DNA from: Ptychodera flava
Lineage: Eukaryota; Hemichordata; Enteropneusta; Ptychoderidae
DNA length: 64,000 nt
Assembly: GCF_041260155.1 (NCBI RefSeq)
Contig: NC_091941.1
Span: forward strand, 36,652,747-36,716,746
Direction: 5' to 3'
In this document: piece by piece, positions 37,001-52,700 of the stretch
Position numbering within the stretch: position 1 is the first letter of the stretch
Layout of the letters: the number at the start of each line of letters is the position of its first letter
Position numbers and translations under genes: made by a program
Notes under the pieces: generated by a model
What the model saw: only the letters and a program-made list of their open reading frames with translations
Databases searched by the model: none
What the model was told of the DNA's origin: nothing

Positions 37001-40000
37001 AAACTTTGGACAGAAATTCATTTATAGGGACAGAATTCCCTGCAGCTTTGACCATTTATGGGCCGGGAGTAAGGGTAAGAGTTTTTATTTATTCCACCTG
37101 AAAGATATGCCCCATGATTTAGTAAGTTGCATCCTTGAATTAGAATTAACATCATCTGTAGAACACACCCATTGTTGTAAATATTGGGGTACCATTGTCA
37201 TTACGTACTGTCAATCATACTGACTGTGGTTTACACATTGCTCAGCAAAGGTTTGAACAAGTCATTCAATTCTGTCATTGTTGCAACTGATGATCTGACT
37301 TGTTAGTTTCAGGTAAAATTCCAAATCTATCATTCAACATCAGTATTGAGACATCATCATGCAATGGACAACACAAACAAACATATTGTACTGTACAAAT
37401 GTTATAGCAACAAATGCCTAAATATCAATATTTATGCTACTTGCAGGCTGGTAGGATTACATGTTGCTGCTTAGCAGCATCTTTGCAAGCTGAACATGCA
37501 TAAATTAACATTTATTATCGCACGATACTGACACTGAGATCCAAAATTAGTACTTAATATTGTTGTATTGAATCTCAAACATTATTACAAATAGTCGGTA
37601 TTTCATGTAAAGAACTATTAATGTAATTATCTTGTTTCACTTTCACCAAGGCATTACCTCTGCAGTTAAACATAAACTCTCATTTGCTAAGACAGTTTTT
37701 CAGTGACATTTGCCTTGCTTCAGAACAAAACATCTTTGCCTTTTTGAATCTGCATGTATTATAGTCTGCTTGCAGTCAAATCAAAGACAACAACTCTCCT
37801 GGGTGTATTAATTCATGGGGAGGGTAGTTTGAATGATTCAAACTAAACAAAACACAGTATTTTGCACGGTCTGGTGTTGATAATACTTTGCCACTACTCA
37901 TAATTTTGATGATGCGACTTCTTCAAATGGGCTGTTCCTCAATAGAGTGAGCTACTTTACCAGGAACTACCAAGACTTTATGTCAGAGTACATTTCAAAG
38001 CAGAGGTACAATGCAATATCTATGCACTGTATTGATAGTACAGGAAAGATATCAATCCTAGCATTTTGTAAATAACATCAATATGGTCGTAGACAGTAGA
38101 GTGGGATTCTACCCTCTACAACGTATGATATGGTTCATCTTTCACGGGTATGAATTTACAGTGAAAACAAGGATATTTCAGATTTTAATTATAGCAACAG
38201 ATGATTACAATAAAATCGTGTGTGTGACACACATACACTGTATGTTATGTAATGAATTGAATCTCTGTGTTTCAGATAAAGGCAGTCCATCCATTGATAT
38301 CACTGCACAGAATGAATTATAATATATAACTAACCCAGGGAAGCTGTAGTTTTTATCAGTAATGTATTTGGACAGAAGCAAGACAAAGTATCAATGAAAT
38401 TTATCAATGTACTGGTACAGTCATCCAAACTACACAACCAACATGTTGCTAAATTCACTTGATAAAATCAATATCTATTTTCTATTATGGCACAAATGTT
38501 GATATTAAACGAGCATAGCGATAACAAATGATTGCTGCAGTCACTACTATTGGCCTTCTGTATGCAGTTCATGTACATGTAATTACTGATGTATGAGAAA
38601 TGAGTTTTATTTTTTTGTTATCCAGAGGTGCTCACTTGACCAAAATTGTAGTTGCTTTTCGTGAAATAATTGCATGAAAAGTTTTGATTGTTCAAAGGGT
38701 TATGTATCAAAGTGTTGACTGTGGTATGTTAGGGTACAAGAAACTGCGACATGTAGGGGTACATGGGGATGGTTGGTAAGAACACTTACTTTCTATATCC
38801 TAACATACCTTGGCTGACACTTCTTTCGGCCAACATCATAACAGCAGCAAATAAAGACTTATAAAGACACCAAGGCTACAATTTTTTTATTCTAAGTTCT
38901 CTAGACTGTGGAGACCCTCAGTGGACACACAGATATAAGCACATATGACATCTATTTGTCATTTTCTTTTTACCACCTTGAATGTTTCTTTTTTCTTGGT
39001 TTCAAAATTTGAACTTGAAAATTTTAAAAATTTGAACACAAATTTCTGTCAGCACAAATAAATGCTGAACTGGTCATCCCAAGAGTGTTCACTGAAGGGT
39101 AGAAGAGCCACAGTTGTATGAGAACAAAGATATTGTACATTATGCTGCGCCTAGCACAGGTTCATAGCCTTTGCATTCATTTACACATACAAGTGTACAT
39201 TACCCAATATTTCTGTCATTTCAATTGAAGGCTGACTAACAACGTTGGTCTTGGGACTTCCAGACACTAATCATGATTATTACAGAGCATAAAGCAATAA
39301 TTTATTCTGGAGATAAATTTTTAAGCGATGCAATCAAACAGGAAACCATTGCCAAACTATTTTTTAAATTGGTAAATGACATATTATTTACCATGTACAA
39401 TGTAGTTAGTTATGTCACAAGAAAGTTTTGTAAACAATATTTCTGAAAAATCATAGCAACAAATTTTATAAAATTATAAAAAGGAAGTGAGTTATATTAT
39501 AGAGCACTTACACAGAGTATGCATTACAACTATTGATCAAACATTGTATGGTCTATTCTTTCATGGATTTCTTCTCATGAGTCAAACATCAATTCAAATG
39601 ACAAAATTGAGTAGCTTTATCGATAGAGACATGCAACGACACATTACAATCTTTAACGACAATATAACATTTCACGAGACAGATTTAGGTGACATGAATG
39701 CAGAGAAGACATAAAATACCTGTTAGTGGGCATTAGATGAATAAATTAATCAAAACAAAAGAATGTCATAATTTAGAATTATTTTTGTGTACAATGAGAT
39801 CAGGAATCCATGGTGACTGAATGAAATGGATTTTCCAAATATGACTCCGGTCATGTGACAATGGCTATGGTGAAACAGGGCAGCTGATTGGCTAGGTGAA
39901 TAACAAGCATGGTCAAGGCATGAAGCACTGATGAGCAAGCTGTGACCTTTGGCCCTCAGTGAAAATACAGCATTGCCAAATATGGACAGAGTCATGCAGC

Positions 40001-43000
40001 GACAGGATACATTGTCTTTTAACCAACTCACCAAACTCTTTTAGTGTATGCATAGCCTTTATTGTGCTGGGATTCTCACTATCAGCCATTGTATTCTCTG
40101 TGGAAGAGCTACGCAGTCTACCTGAACTCTCTGCTTGAAGAAAATTGCAAGGGGGAAAGGCAGAAGCCATGGAGATATGGGCAGCAGATGTTATCAATCA
40201 TCACCATATCCAGTTGAAATGTCGTAACTGAATATGCACATTATTCTTATAAGATAATTCTCATTTTCTGAGTTTCAATATATAAATCAAACTTGCACTG
40301 ACAGACACCCACCAACATAGAAAGCACCCATGATATAAATGTATGAATGTATACAGTTATACAGCAACATGCAGGGGACTTCAATCTGCTATAGCTCAGG
40401 GTAGACTTGCTAAATTACATGTTTTGATCACAATGACTGGAAAGCCATGAATGAGCCGATTGATGTCAATGGTTTTCCTAAAGTTTGAATGCTAGCAAAT
40501 GAGTCCCCATTAATGTTTACTACACTTCATTTGGTCTACCAAATTCATAATGCATGGATCTTTCCAAACTTTAGCAAACACTATCAGATGAAGAGACATA
40601 TCTGTTTCAAATATTTTCTTTGCTTGCTGTGGATTGATTCGCTTAACAAACACAATTTCAAATTATTTACACCTAACGTGATTTCTCTTACTTACAAATA
40701 ACATTGTATATGATAATATCAAGCTACTTTAATAATTACAGTCAACTGTCACGGATACCAAAGGTTGTTTCACTTTGCTTGAACTGAACAAACTCCATAT
40801 CAACTCAGTTCATATTTCAATTACTCAGTATTTGTGACTGTGTCAATCATCGCGTTGTCAGACTTAAATATTGCAAATGCTGTGAACATGAAGTCTGTGG
40901 CAACCATCATATCACACTAACAGAAGGAAAAATTCACATTATTAACAGAAGAATTTTTACAGATCACTTGGTATTTAAAATTATGGTAAATGATATTCTC
41001 CAGACAGACAATGCAACTGTGGCAATAACTGCATGGAATTGGAGATTTTTTCCTATCTTCACGCTCATCTTCCGAGTTTTGCTTTCTTGATAAAGTATAA
41101 ATTTAGATGAGCAATGTCTAAATAACTGTGTTCAATAACCAAACTCAAGTTTAACATAACTAGATATACACTTTAGGAAATCTTCTTGCCATAACAAAAA
41201 TTTGCACAAAAGGCAGATAATCAGATAGAGAATCATTCAGATTAAATTGATAAAGGTATTTATATTATTGAAGAATTACCAACAAATATGTAACTGCAAA
41301 TACAGGAAAAATCACAATAGAAGTCCTTTGTGATAAGTGTGATTATTCAGCTTTTGAAAAATTATTCAATTCTCACTTCTTAATTTTAAATTGTGCAAAA
41401 TGAAGATTTTCCTTCAGCTGATCATTTTACATACATGTATCTTATTGCAAACCAATTACAATTCAACAAAACAATGCTTACCTAGACTCTGTGATGGGTA
41501 CAGTCCTGCAGACACTGTACTATTACTGCTATCAACGGAACTTAAACTGACCCTGTCAAAGGACAAAATAAATCAACTTGTGACACAGATACTGTTGAGA
41601 GGGATTTCTGTTTGGCAGAATGTCACAAAATCATACAAAAAATGCTTGAAAGATAAAGACTACATACATGCATAAAATGAAGATGACTACTGTAGGACTA
41701 GATACACTGAGGTTGCTGGACCTTTCAGACCTCATCCTGTTATTTCACAGTACTTACCTTTCACTGGCATCTTCCTGGGCCTGTTGCATCTGCTGCTGTT
41801 CAATATCTTCACACAGAGCCGAGTCTTGTACACACACTAACATACCACCTGTTACAGAGTAAAGTTTATGAGACTTCAGTTACAGCTATCATTTTCCATT
41901 TGCATTTTTTCACCATACTGTACGGCAAATCTACTTTCCCAATGAACTAAATCTCCAAAAGAGAAGGTATGTTAGGGTCCTATAATTGACAACGTGAGAG
42001 TCAAAATGCGCGCTGCACACTCTGTGTCAAACTGAGCATGATGAGAGAGAGTGGGATGTACATGTACTTTGATAACAAAGTGCAGTGATGTTGACTCAAA
42101 AAAGTACCTGTGAATATCTATCTGACTTACCAAGTAACATCTGTGTGTTTGTAGAGTCGGTTTCACACTGCAGGGCACTTATCATCAGGTTGACAAGACG
42201 CAGCTTGAGTGACTGGAAAGTGACTGGTTTTGGAGGTTCTCCAGGGGCACTGTACAGCATGTCTTTACCTGTCAACAAATCTGTAATAAAATAATTTAAA
42301 ACACATGCTGGATTAGCTACATCGATAAATCATGTGAGTAAAAGTTAAATATTGTAACTTTTATCTAGTTTTGACACCTACCGTAGTATGAGCACATTTA
42401 CCAAAACTGAATGTCACATAGCCAATGGTTTGTGAATTGCATAGAAAAAAGCACACAATATGTACTTTTTACATTCATACTTCCCATTACATTAGGATAC
42501 AAATTTGTACAACAACCGCGGCAAAGCCAGTGCATAGGTAACTGATTGTAATACAAACACTAATAGTAATTAATATGTAGTCTGACTGCGCCTTGTTTAT
42601 CTATACTTTGTCGCTGTCAGTAAGAAATCTCAGCCGGGTGGCGTTAAATGGTACTGTCTTCAGGAAGTCCATGCCAAGTTGATTTCTTATATTATGTTTG
42701 GCAAGGAGACTTCTCATATCTAAACCAAGCACCCCGTGGTTTATTAGCTCTTTATAAAATAAAGGTGATGCTTCTATACTTTAAGGTTTTCCAGTACTTG
42801 TTGCAATTGTAGTTTCTGTTTGTATTACAATCAGTTATCTATGCACTGGCTTTGCCACGGTTGTATTTGATACACAGTGGCTGCAGATGGCACAACAGCA
42901 CATTTGTAAAGACTGCCAAGCAAACGTACCTTGTATGGTAAGTGACTTGAAGTGGTTTGGTAAACACAGCATTGACAACAAGAGGTGAATCGATGCCCTT

Positions 43001-43675
43001 CTTAACTGTTGCAATTGAACTTGTGACCTGATAAAACCCAAAATAAAGGAAAGTTATTAGATTATGGGGTCACATAATCACTTGATTAAACAATGTAACC
43101 TATTACCTAAACATCTCCATCTGTAATAACTGACCAATAATCAATGTAAAAAAATGTATTGTTGTGGTAGATGACTGTATTTGATTACGGTGTGTTAAAT
43201 TTGAAGACACAGTGTTAATTTGCAACACTGATATGCTCCTGTATCTATATTCATCTACAGCATGAGAATATATGGCAATAATTTAATTATTGGTAAATGT
43301 TATTTGATAATTACTAGTATTGTCCTACTGCACAGTAACACAATAATTAAATCTCTTGACAAGAATACATGTGGCATGGTGAAATCTACATAATAATATT
43401 ACTAAGTAAATACTGATAATGTGTATGATTACAACATTTAGCAAAGCAATCTGAAGCAATCAAACGGTACCTGATTTTGAGGTCTCTCTCTGGCAGTACT
43501 ATCTCTAGAGCTGAGATCATTTCAGGAACTAGAACTTGAACACCTTTCAAATCAATTCTAAATAGATCAGCTGAGTTGACTATGATGCTGGACAACACTT
43601 GTCCACTCATGTGCTGTCAAATAAACAATGAGTGACAGTTTCAGATCTTAGTGTCTATTAAGATATTTCAAGACA

Positions 43676-43710
<35 letters not shown>

Positions 43711-46700
43711 TCATTTGTGATTTAATTTATTCATGGAGTTAATGTCGAATCAGAAAATGTGCTCATGACCAAAACAGATGTGCAACAAAAATACAGTATG
43801 ATATTCACTCAGTTTAAGTCATAGATCTTTGGGTCCTCACATTGATTACATTGTAAATAATACTTAGATTAACCACCAGAGGCAACATTTCTTTCATTAC
43901 AAGAATATTATTCTTTATGGTGTCACTATTCATGATCAAAGCCAATATGTACACAACACTGGAACTGTTGCATCAGCAATCACAAGTTATGGTAATGTAC
44001 TGTAAAGATACATGTATACACCATTATAAAACCTAGATTCTCAATGTAAGAAATCATTGTGCACCAACATTACTGTACACCGCATACATAACTCCACCCC
44101 CTTGTACATAATGGGAAGAGTCAATATTCTGTAAGACAGCTCTCTTTTAAAAATTAGCTAGTATACAACAGAAAAACCATGTTGATATACAGAGTCTAAA
44201 TTTGGTTATCTTTATCTCTGTAGCCCTGTATAACAATATCTTCATGCATTTTCAGTCATTCCTAATAGTGTGTTTTCTTTCAATGCTTGGAAACATTTTG
44301 TAATATGGCAAAATATTTAAAAAGTCTTTTTTTTCCAAAACAAACCTCATCGTTCCTCAGCCCTTCAATGAGGGTAGAGTAAAACCTAGCCAGATACTCT
44401 GGCAGTATCTCTTCTGAAGACTTCTGGCTGCAAAATATCCTTGACAGGGTACCACAGGCTTCAGCACGGCCAGACTCGTAGCCCTCAACCATATCTGAAA
44501 CATCGAAGAGTGGATTAGGTGCCAGCATCGGGGTGGAGCCATTGGGCTGCATGGACATACGGCGTATGTCGGTGGTGAAACTGGCACTTCGTCGCGACTC
44601 GTTCCCAATGCTGAACCTACGAGCAGGCAAACCTGGAGATTTGGAGATAGAAAAAGAGAAAGGAAAGAGAAAGGAAAGAGATAGGATGATAAGGCGGGAA
44701 AAAGAAAGGGATTCTTGCATGAGTTACATGGGTTGGATAATGTGGAAATGCATGCATCTGAAAAAATGCAGTGGTCTGAATGTGAATCCAAATCTTTGTT
44801 TCCATAATGATGACATTGCAATGACATGCATGGATGGACACTTACCCACAGAATTGAATGTGTTTCACCTTACGTTTTCACACTTGTAAAATACACAGTG
44901 TAAAAGTGTATCTTAATCTAGTTCATGAATCATGAAATCCTTTTACCATGAAAAACCCATGTGCACATTTCAAAGTTTTAAGTCAGTTGATGCCAAATCA
45001 TTCAAACAGGCAAATATACTTGTCAGATAGCCGTATGTTGCAATCATATCGGAAACGGTTTAAGAGATGAGAATGATAAATTTGTTTCTGTGATATCTGC
45101 TTGTAAAATACATAATGTTCACAACAGCAGCTCGTATGATACATGCAGTGAAGTGGATCTCAATGAAATCATTTGGATGATAAACATGCAAAATTTTTTC
45201 AGCATCTTATCAATTTCATAGTATGCAACAGATGAAAAGAGCAAACCGAATTTTTGGCTGTGTTTGTCCTTTAAACTTTATTCTAACAGCCTAATTGTCC
45301 TGATCACTGCGGTTGAACTGTCACTGAAATCATTTTGTAAACATGTCTCCTTTCTTTAAGAACAAAAGATATGCATATTTGTTTGTACCAATATAATCTT
45401 TCTTATCATCACAGATTGCATATCATGTATTTTGGATACTACCAAAGTGTATTTTGGCTACTTTTGAACAAAATCATCGATGTGGACCATCAAGTGAATA
45501 CAGCAAAGTTCATGTAGAAGAATAATGATGATTTGTCTTGGATAATGTTAACCAATTAAAGTCTTAAAACACTGGAATTCTTAGTCATATAAATTACAAA
45601 ATGAGCTTGTGGAGAGAAAGCAGGATGCAAACCATGAGGTCAAGGGTCAAATCTGATATTTTCAGGGCTACCAATACACATCAAATTACAATGACCAGTG
45701 ACAAAGAAATCATTGAGGAGCTCCAAGATCAGTTGAGGATTTAACCCTTTCACCCCTGTTTCCCTGTAGACAGGTCCACGATCACCATTCATAACAATGG
45801 ATGGGCCAAACCATGGTGGCGAAAGGGTTAAGATAATCTTCTGACATCGGAGTGTCTTGGGAGAGTTCATCTTTTATGAGACAGTCTGTGTATCTAAGTT
45901 ATTGGCAGGACTATGGAAGCCATCATTTGTATTTTGATAGTTACATTTATATTGTAATATTACCTCATGGTAGCATTCATGTTTTCTGTTGACGCACCAA
46001 ATCACTATATTATACAGTTAACTAAAATATATGAAGATGAATTTTCACCGTACAGATCAAATGCAATGAACGATAGCAAGATGATTGTGTTAAACTGCCA
46101 TGGGCATTGTTACATGTAATTCATTCATGGCCAGTTTTAAATAGGTTCTGATGAATGTGTAGAAACACAGCGAAAAAGCTACATGTAAGGATACTTACAA
46201 ACTGTTAGGTGAAGATGCATGCCTGGAAAGTCAACCGTGCAACACTGTACATTGTGGGTGATAATACACATTGTGTACAAATATCGGTGGGTTGGGTACG
46301 GGGGGTAAGGGTTAATACATGTCAAAAAATACCACAAAAAGGACATATTGGAATAGAACAGAAAGCCAAGAATAAAGCCAGGATTCTGTATTAATTCCAC
46401 AAGTTTTCAATGATTTTTAAATCAGGCAACTCACCACACCCACCAGGTATTAGATTTAATTAGAAAAGCTAATTGTCCCTGATTTTACAATGATCATAAC
46501 CTGTACATGTTGACATATTATATTCAAAAATCTGGATAGACTTTCTGATCTTAAATCTTTTCTTCTCCAAGACCAAGGAAATTATAAAATCTCCTGTAAA
46601 ATTCAGGCAATCAAGTTTTTGAATTTCAAACCAACAAATCTGGCTATTGCTTCAGGTGTATCAGGGAAGATAAAACATATTTTCAAATTTTATTATATGA

Positions 46701-49700
46701 CTCTGGAGTTGTAATTAAAATTTTAAAAAATTCAAACAAAACAGAAATATCTTGTCATTTTAGGGTCTCATTCACTGGTTATCTGTGGATTTCACGCTGA
46801 AAATCTGATAACATGCAATGATCATGAATAAATGCTGTATTTAACTGAGATCTCTGTAACTTTGGCTGTATCACTAGGGGCTTGAATGTTAGCTTTGTTT
46901 AATAGCCTATGAAAAGCAAAATCGTGGAAAGGACTCTGGTATATCTGGAAATAGGAAAGTTACAAAATTGAATTTTAGCTTCAATTAATGGTCAATGAAA
47001 AGCCAAAATCATGGAAAGGACTCTGGTACGTCTGGAATAGGAAAGTTACAAATTATCACATTTGCTCCACTGACAACACAGGCCACACTATGATAAACTG
47101 AAATACAGAGAGAGAAATATTCTGTTTTCTTCTGCAATTTCAATTTTCTTCATACGAATTACTAGCATGATAAAATATAACAGCAATATTTCTTAGTACT
47201 ATATCCTGTGCATATAAGCATAATTACAGAATACAAGCAGTATACTAAAGTAGTTACTGAAAAAAGTGTTAGGTAAGTTCCTATAGCTTAGATTATACCT
47301 TTGAGAGAATATTTTTAGTTTATCTTATTCTTAAAAGTTTCAAGGAACCATTTAACAAGCCATGCCAGAGAAAGACTGATTACAGAACAAAAGAATCGAG
47401 ATTAGGATGTATTATGCAAAATTAATGTAGAACTATCAAAGATGGCTGTTAGTCAGATACTTCTTTGAAGAACCAAAGGATGAAAGGAGAAAATTTTATA
47501 TCTGTTATGGATTTATGAAATGGGAATGAAAATAATATGATACATTAACACAAAAGTTGTAATGGCTCTGTATAATATTAAGTCATATCGATCTGAGTTC
47601 AACTATGGAGTAAAACAGTGTATCTAGCTTGTATGTTTGTAAGGTTCTCTCCAAAGTGGTAATACGAACACACACATATATAGCTAGTGGTTTGGGAGAA
47701 GAGGGAAGAATGCAGTGAATTCTACACTGCTGATAACAGTGGCTACCATGCTGAGCCTGTGCAGTGTGTACACATTGCTGTGGCAACAGCCATAAAAGTG
47801 TGAGGTTACAGGAATGGTTTGTGAAATAGCTGCATGTCAGATGAAGCATCAATCTTTTATTAATCAAGTTAATCTATCAGCATTTCCTGTGCACACATGT
47901 ATCTCAGAGTGTCAAACCAAATGCTGAGAGGTAGAGACTCATTTCACTGATACCTGCAACAGACACTGGCAGTGAAAGGCTACGTACATGGTATACTGAT
48001 ACAGAGCCAATACAACTTTTGTGTTTTGAAAACGAAAATGAAAAAAAACAGCATTTGAGAGACAAAATGAGTGGGTACCCACCACTGTCATTGGGCTTAG
48101 CAGTGTTGCTACTGGCATATTTGTCATGGCTTACTGTTTTACCAGGCAGAAGAAACGTACTAAACATGGGAAGACCGACACCACCAACACCGACACCATT
48201 ACCAGCGGAAGGTCTGACATGAAAGCGGCACACATATTTACGGCTGTTCATGGCCACATGTAACTTACAACCTGTGAGAGCAGCCTCGAAGAGCCAGGAT
48301 CCAAACAGGTGCAGGACGCTGTTACACTGTGGTCTCTTGGGTACCGGGGGTGGCCTTTCAATCACAGGTTGACTCGGGCTGGTACCACCACTTAGTGGGG
48401 ATGTTGGCGTCAACACTTGCCGGGGTGTGGTCAGTGATTTGTCCTTGCTTCCTTTGCTGGATGATCCAGCAACACTGAAACTCTTTGCCATCTTTCTTGT
48501 CTGTGTTGGGGTAGGTGTCAGCCCTGGCTGGCCGGGTGGTGGCATGGCAGGTACTGACATCCGGTTAGACTTTTCCTGGTGAACTACCTCAACCTGGTGA
48601 TGCTGGATACCTGCATGTAGAGCATACCCAGTAGATGTAATATCCCTCAGTAATTACAATTTGAAAACAAAGAAACTTGATATATCACTTCTTCTATATG
48701 TACAAGTACATCTGGTCTAAAGAATGGAATGATCGTTTCCTGTAAAATGTTCCATTGGAAGCTTAGGATGATTTATGTAAATTATTTCAGTATACTTTGT
48801 GAAGAGAAAATCTGAAATGTGACATGCATGAAATGTGAGATGCATATGTTCAATAACAGCAAACATTGTTTGTCTCACTTACTTTTTTAAGTTACAGGTT
48901 TTAATATTTCATTTCGACTTTTAGATTCTTTGAGCAACTTTTGCTTTAGCAGTTGGTAAATTTGCAAATCCCCGTTTGAGTTATTATGACAATAAAGTTA
49001 CACAGAATGGATTGACTCAGTACAGTTGAATTGAAATATGGTGGTCTCATACTCATGATAATACCTAGATGGAAGATTGCAGAGGTCACACAGGGGTCAT
49101 GAATCAGGAAGCTGATTCCCTTTCAGTCAGATTTAATCACGATGTATAAAAATTGACAACAGGAATTCAGCATAATGAAAGAAACTTTCCAGTACTTTGC
49201 TGAAGTACAGTTACATGCGTTTTACACATCACTAAACATGGTAACTTACCAAGAAAGGCGTCTACCAAGACAGAAATTCCTCGCATTGCTTTCAAATAGA
49301 TCTGTGGCAACGAGTGAAGACACGGGTGCTGATGAGGATCAATGACATCTTCACTTGTCAGGGCCATGTGTAGAAACTTTGGCGTGTTACTGATGGTGAT
49401 GGGTCTGGACAGATCCACCGGATTACTCATGATATGAAGGAATCTAAACCAACTCTGAGCAATAGCATCATTTTCCATATCAGCCGGGATAATGCTGGCA
49501 TCATCGTCACCTGTAACAAGGACCAATCGACAATGCATAGGCTGTGAACTCTTTTGCAACTGAAAAAGGTTAAACTGGCAAGTCAAATTGCAAATAAAGT
49601 AGCCGTCGACTTTCACAAAGATAATTTTATGTCCTAAATGTAAAGTTGACATGTTGTTGGTCAACCTCATTGCTCAAACCACTACGTAAGAATCTTTGAA

Positions 49701-52700
49701 CTCCTCTTTAATACAGCAACACAAACAAATACAACTCCCATGGCGGTCTTGGTCTGATTTGTAATACACCTAATTTTCGAATGTACATTGCTGTTGAAAG
49801 TAAAAGAAAGCAAATTTCTTTGGAATGAAATTGTGCAGTTTGATCTACAAAAAATAATTGTTTTTATTACACCATATTAACCCTTCTACCTACACTGTTT
49901 GGTTTGACCATACAGTGTGTGTACACTGGTTGGTCAGCACATCATGCATGGAACTAGCTAGTGTAAGGTGGGATGTAAACTCACTGATTTTCAGTTCTGG
50001 AAAGTTTGGACCGTGGAGAAACTTCAGCATCCTAGATGTGAGTACTTTATTCACTCTGTTCCACTGATCTACCAAATGTACATGATGTCTCCAGGTGCTG
50101 CACATGTCTCGGAGTGTCTTCCAGAGTGGAGGAGACGGAAACATCTGGCACATGCAAGGAGCCAGATCTCAAAGAGCACACTCACAAGTCTGTCACACAG
50201 CTGATTTGCTAAGCCATCTGTGGAAAGACATGGTTTTTTTCCAGATTTAGCTACTTTTGTATGGAGAATGTATACATCATTGATGAAACGATGAAAGATG
50301 ATCTAATGTTTCCTTTCTTACAGAAACAAATAGCTGTAATTTTAATATCTATTCCAGAACACATGTAAATTTTCTTCTTTTTCTTCCCAAAGTATATTGA
50401 AATACTTAGTATTTATTTGCCTTGCCAACACAACACATTGATTAAAATATAAAATGTTACTGTTGACGAATGAATTCTAGTCTGGACAAAAATTGAATCA
50501 AACATCGGACAATACAAAGATGTTGGCTTGTCGAAAAATTGCACAGCAGGTTTTTGGTACGATTTAATTAGTTGAGCATGAAATGGCAGTTTCAGAAAAA
50601 AAACAATGGAAATTAACAGTTCCGCCAATAATTTTTCACAAAATTTCTCAATATCACGATGAATAATGCTAGCAAAATCAAATTATATTGTCAACCCACT
50701 TTCTGAATAAAGGTGCCCTCAATTATTTATTTTTGAGTACACTCAGGTTTCAATAGTGTTTAGGAGATCTGTGAGAACCAAGGGATTCATCTAAGTTGTT
50801 TTTCAATGTAAAGCTTTTTGAATAGTAGTATCCATTTGTCAAATCTTTTCCATATCATCATGGTTCCCTATATGCCTAGATTTTTGGCGAAAACCACTGT
50901 GACATTATGAAGTTTCTGTCCGTATACCAGAACATGTAACTATGATTAGTTATGGCACCTGATATTAGAAACTGTAACACAACAGATGTTAACTGACCTG
51001 GTTCAGTCGGTGGTGCCAGTATCTTGTCATTGATAGACAACAGAAATTGTAGAAGCACTTCCCATGTTTGTCTTGACATGAGTTGACTCTCCTTAGCCAA
51101 TGTTTGTACTGTCCTCAGCACACGGTGACAAAGTATTATCTGTTTCTTACTTTCACCTTATCAGGAAAATAATGTAAGTATGACAAAGAGGACATAAATA
51201 TCTGTAACTCACATAGTTTCAAAATGATAAATCTTTGGAAAGATGTGTCATTTCACTTGTCCAGGTATAAACAAAACTGCAAATGATGTCAGCTTCTTTA
51301 TCTGAAATCATGACAGATTGTATGTCTTGTCATTGATAATAAAACCTATAGTAAATCCTCACCTCCTTCTTTGGGATCAAATAAGTTGACTAGATGATGG
51401 AACATAAGCTGGCAGTATGGATTTGGATCCCTTGATATGGGCTCTGGAATGCTTGGCTTTGGTTGTGTCAAAACAGATAACCATTCACAGTAGATGTTGA
51501 CACAGTCACGTATCGCATCATGTTCAGTCAGTGGCAAACTCAGACCAAAACATACAACCTGTAGACACACAGTGACATGTACTTTCAATCTTTAAGCAAC
51601 CAAACTATCGTGGAATTCCATTTTCTTTCACAGTAGAGTTAGTTTACTACAATGGGAAGTGGGTATGAAAGAGTCACATTTCAATGAAAATTGCAAGAAT
51701 ATTTCAACAATCATGGTGTTAATGAATTCCCACTACAATTTCCCCTGAGCCATGTAAGGTCTACTTTCAACTTCCATGATTACACGTATATATGATTAAG
51801 ACAGAGTTTGAAATCAGATAGAGAGACAGAATAACATAGGGCCAATGTCCCTGAAGCTACTATAGACATGGATACAAAATTAAGTATTTCCTGACTGTAT
51901 GAAATTATCTCACTTAGGTCATCCTAGGGACTTGTAAACCAATGTCTGACCAGCAGTTTTGAAAGAACAAGCAACTCAACAGTTGACAGAGCTCTGCTGT
52001 GTTATGTAGAGAATAACCTTTTGTGACACATGTATTGATGAAGAAGGTAGATATCTTTGATTAACATTGTAAGTGAGTTCTGTTGAATAAGTTGAGACTG
52101 TAAATACTCACACAGTGAAGATACAAATGTTTGAAACTTAAGAAGTTCAAGGTCATCAAAAGCATTATAAGGAATCTGTAACTTTCATTGCACTGTTTAC
52201 ACAGATTGCATAATTGCTATAAATAGCACATGAGGAATCTAACAGCCCAGCTTTACCATAAAACCCCTATCACTTTGACCACTCTTTTAATTGACCACTC
52301 TATTTTTTTCCTCAAAACGTAATTTTATTTTATCCTTACCAAGTCAACCATAAGTGGAAATTAGAACTTTCTCTATCTCTATCTCTATCTCTATTGACTA
52401 TTTTGAGCAATTTCTTTTAGATAACATACAGGGCACAATAAATGACGGTTCAGAATATGTCAAAGTTGGGATTCAGGAAAGTTGCCTTTACATGTTTTAA
52501 TCCTCCAAGATGGTAAGCATTTCACTATGAACTGTCAAAAAAAGTTGAACTTTCTGATAATTCTACATAAAATCATTTTGGCTTTGATGATTTCCTAATT
52601 AATTCAATTATTTAAAATCATATTAATTATTTCTTTCTGGGTGAATTGATAGGGTTTATACAGTACAAGAATTACATACAATGTAAGTCAAATTTTGACC

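Noticed and set aside
47904..48241. Extension of the RALGAPB exon 6 frame past the donor
   Set aside because: The frame stays open past 48242 but a GTAAAT donor there restores phase with the next exon and the family match ends at that point.
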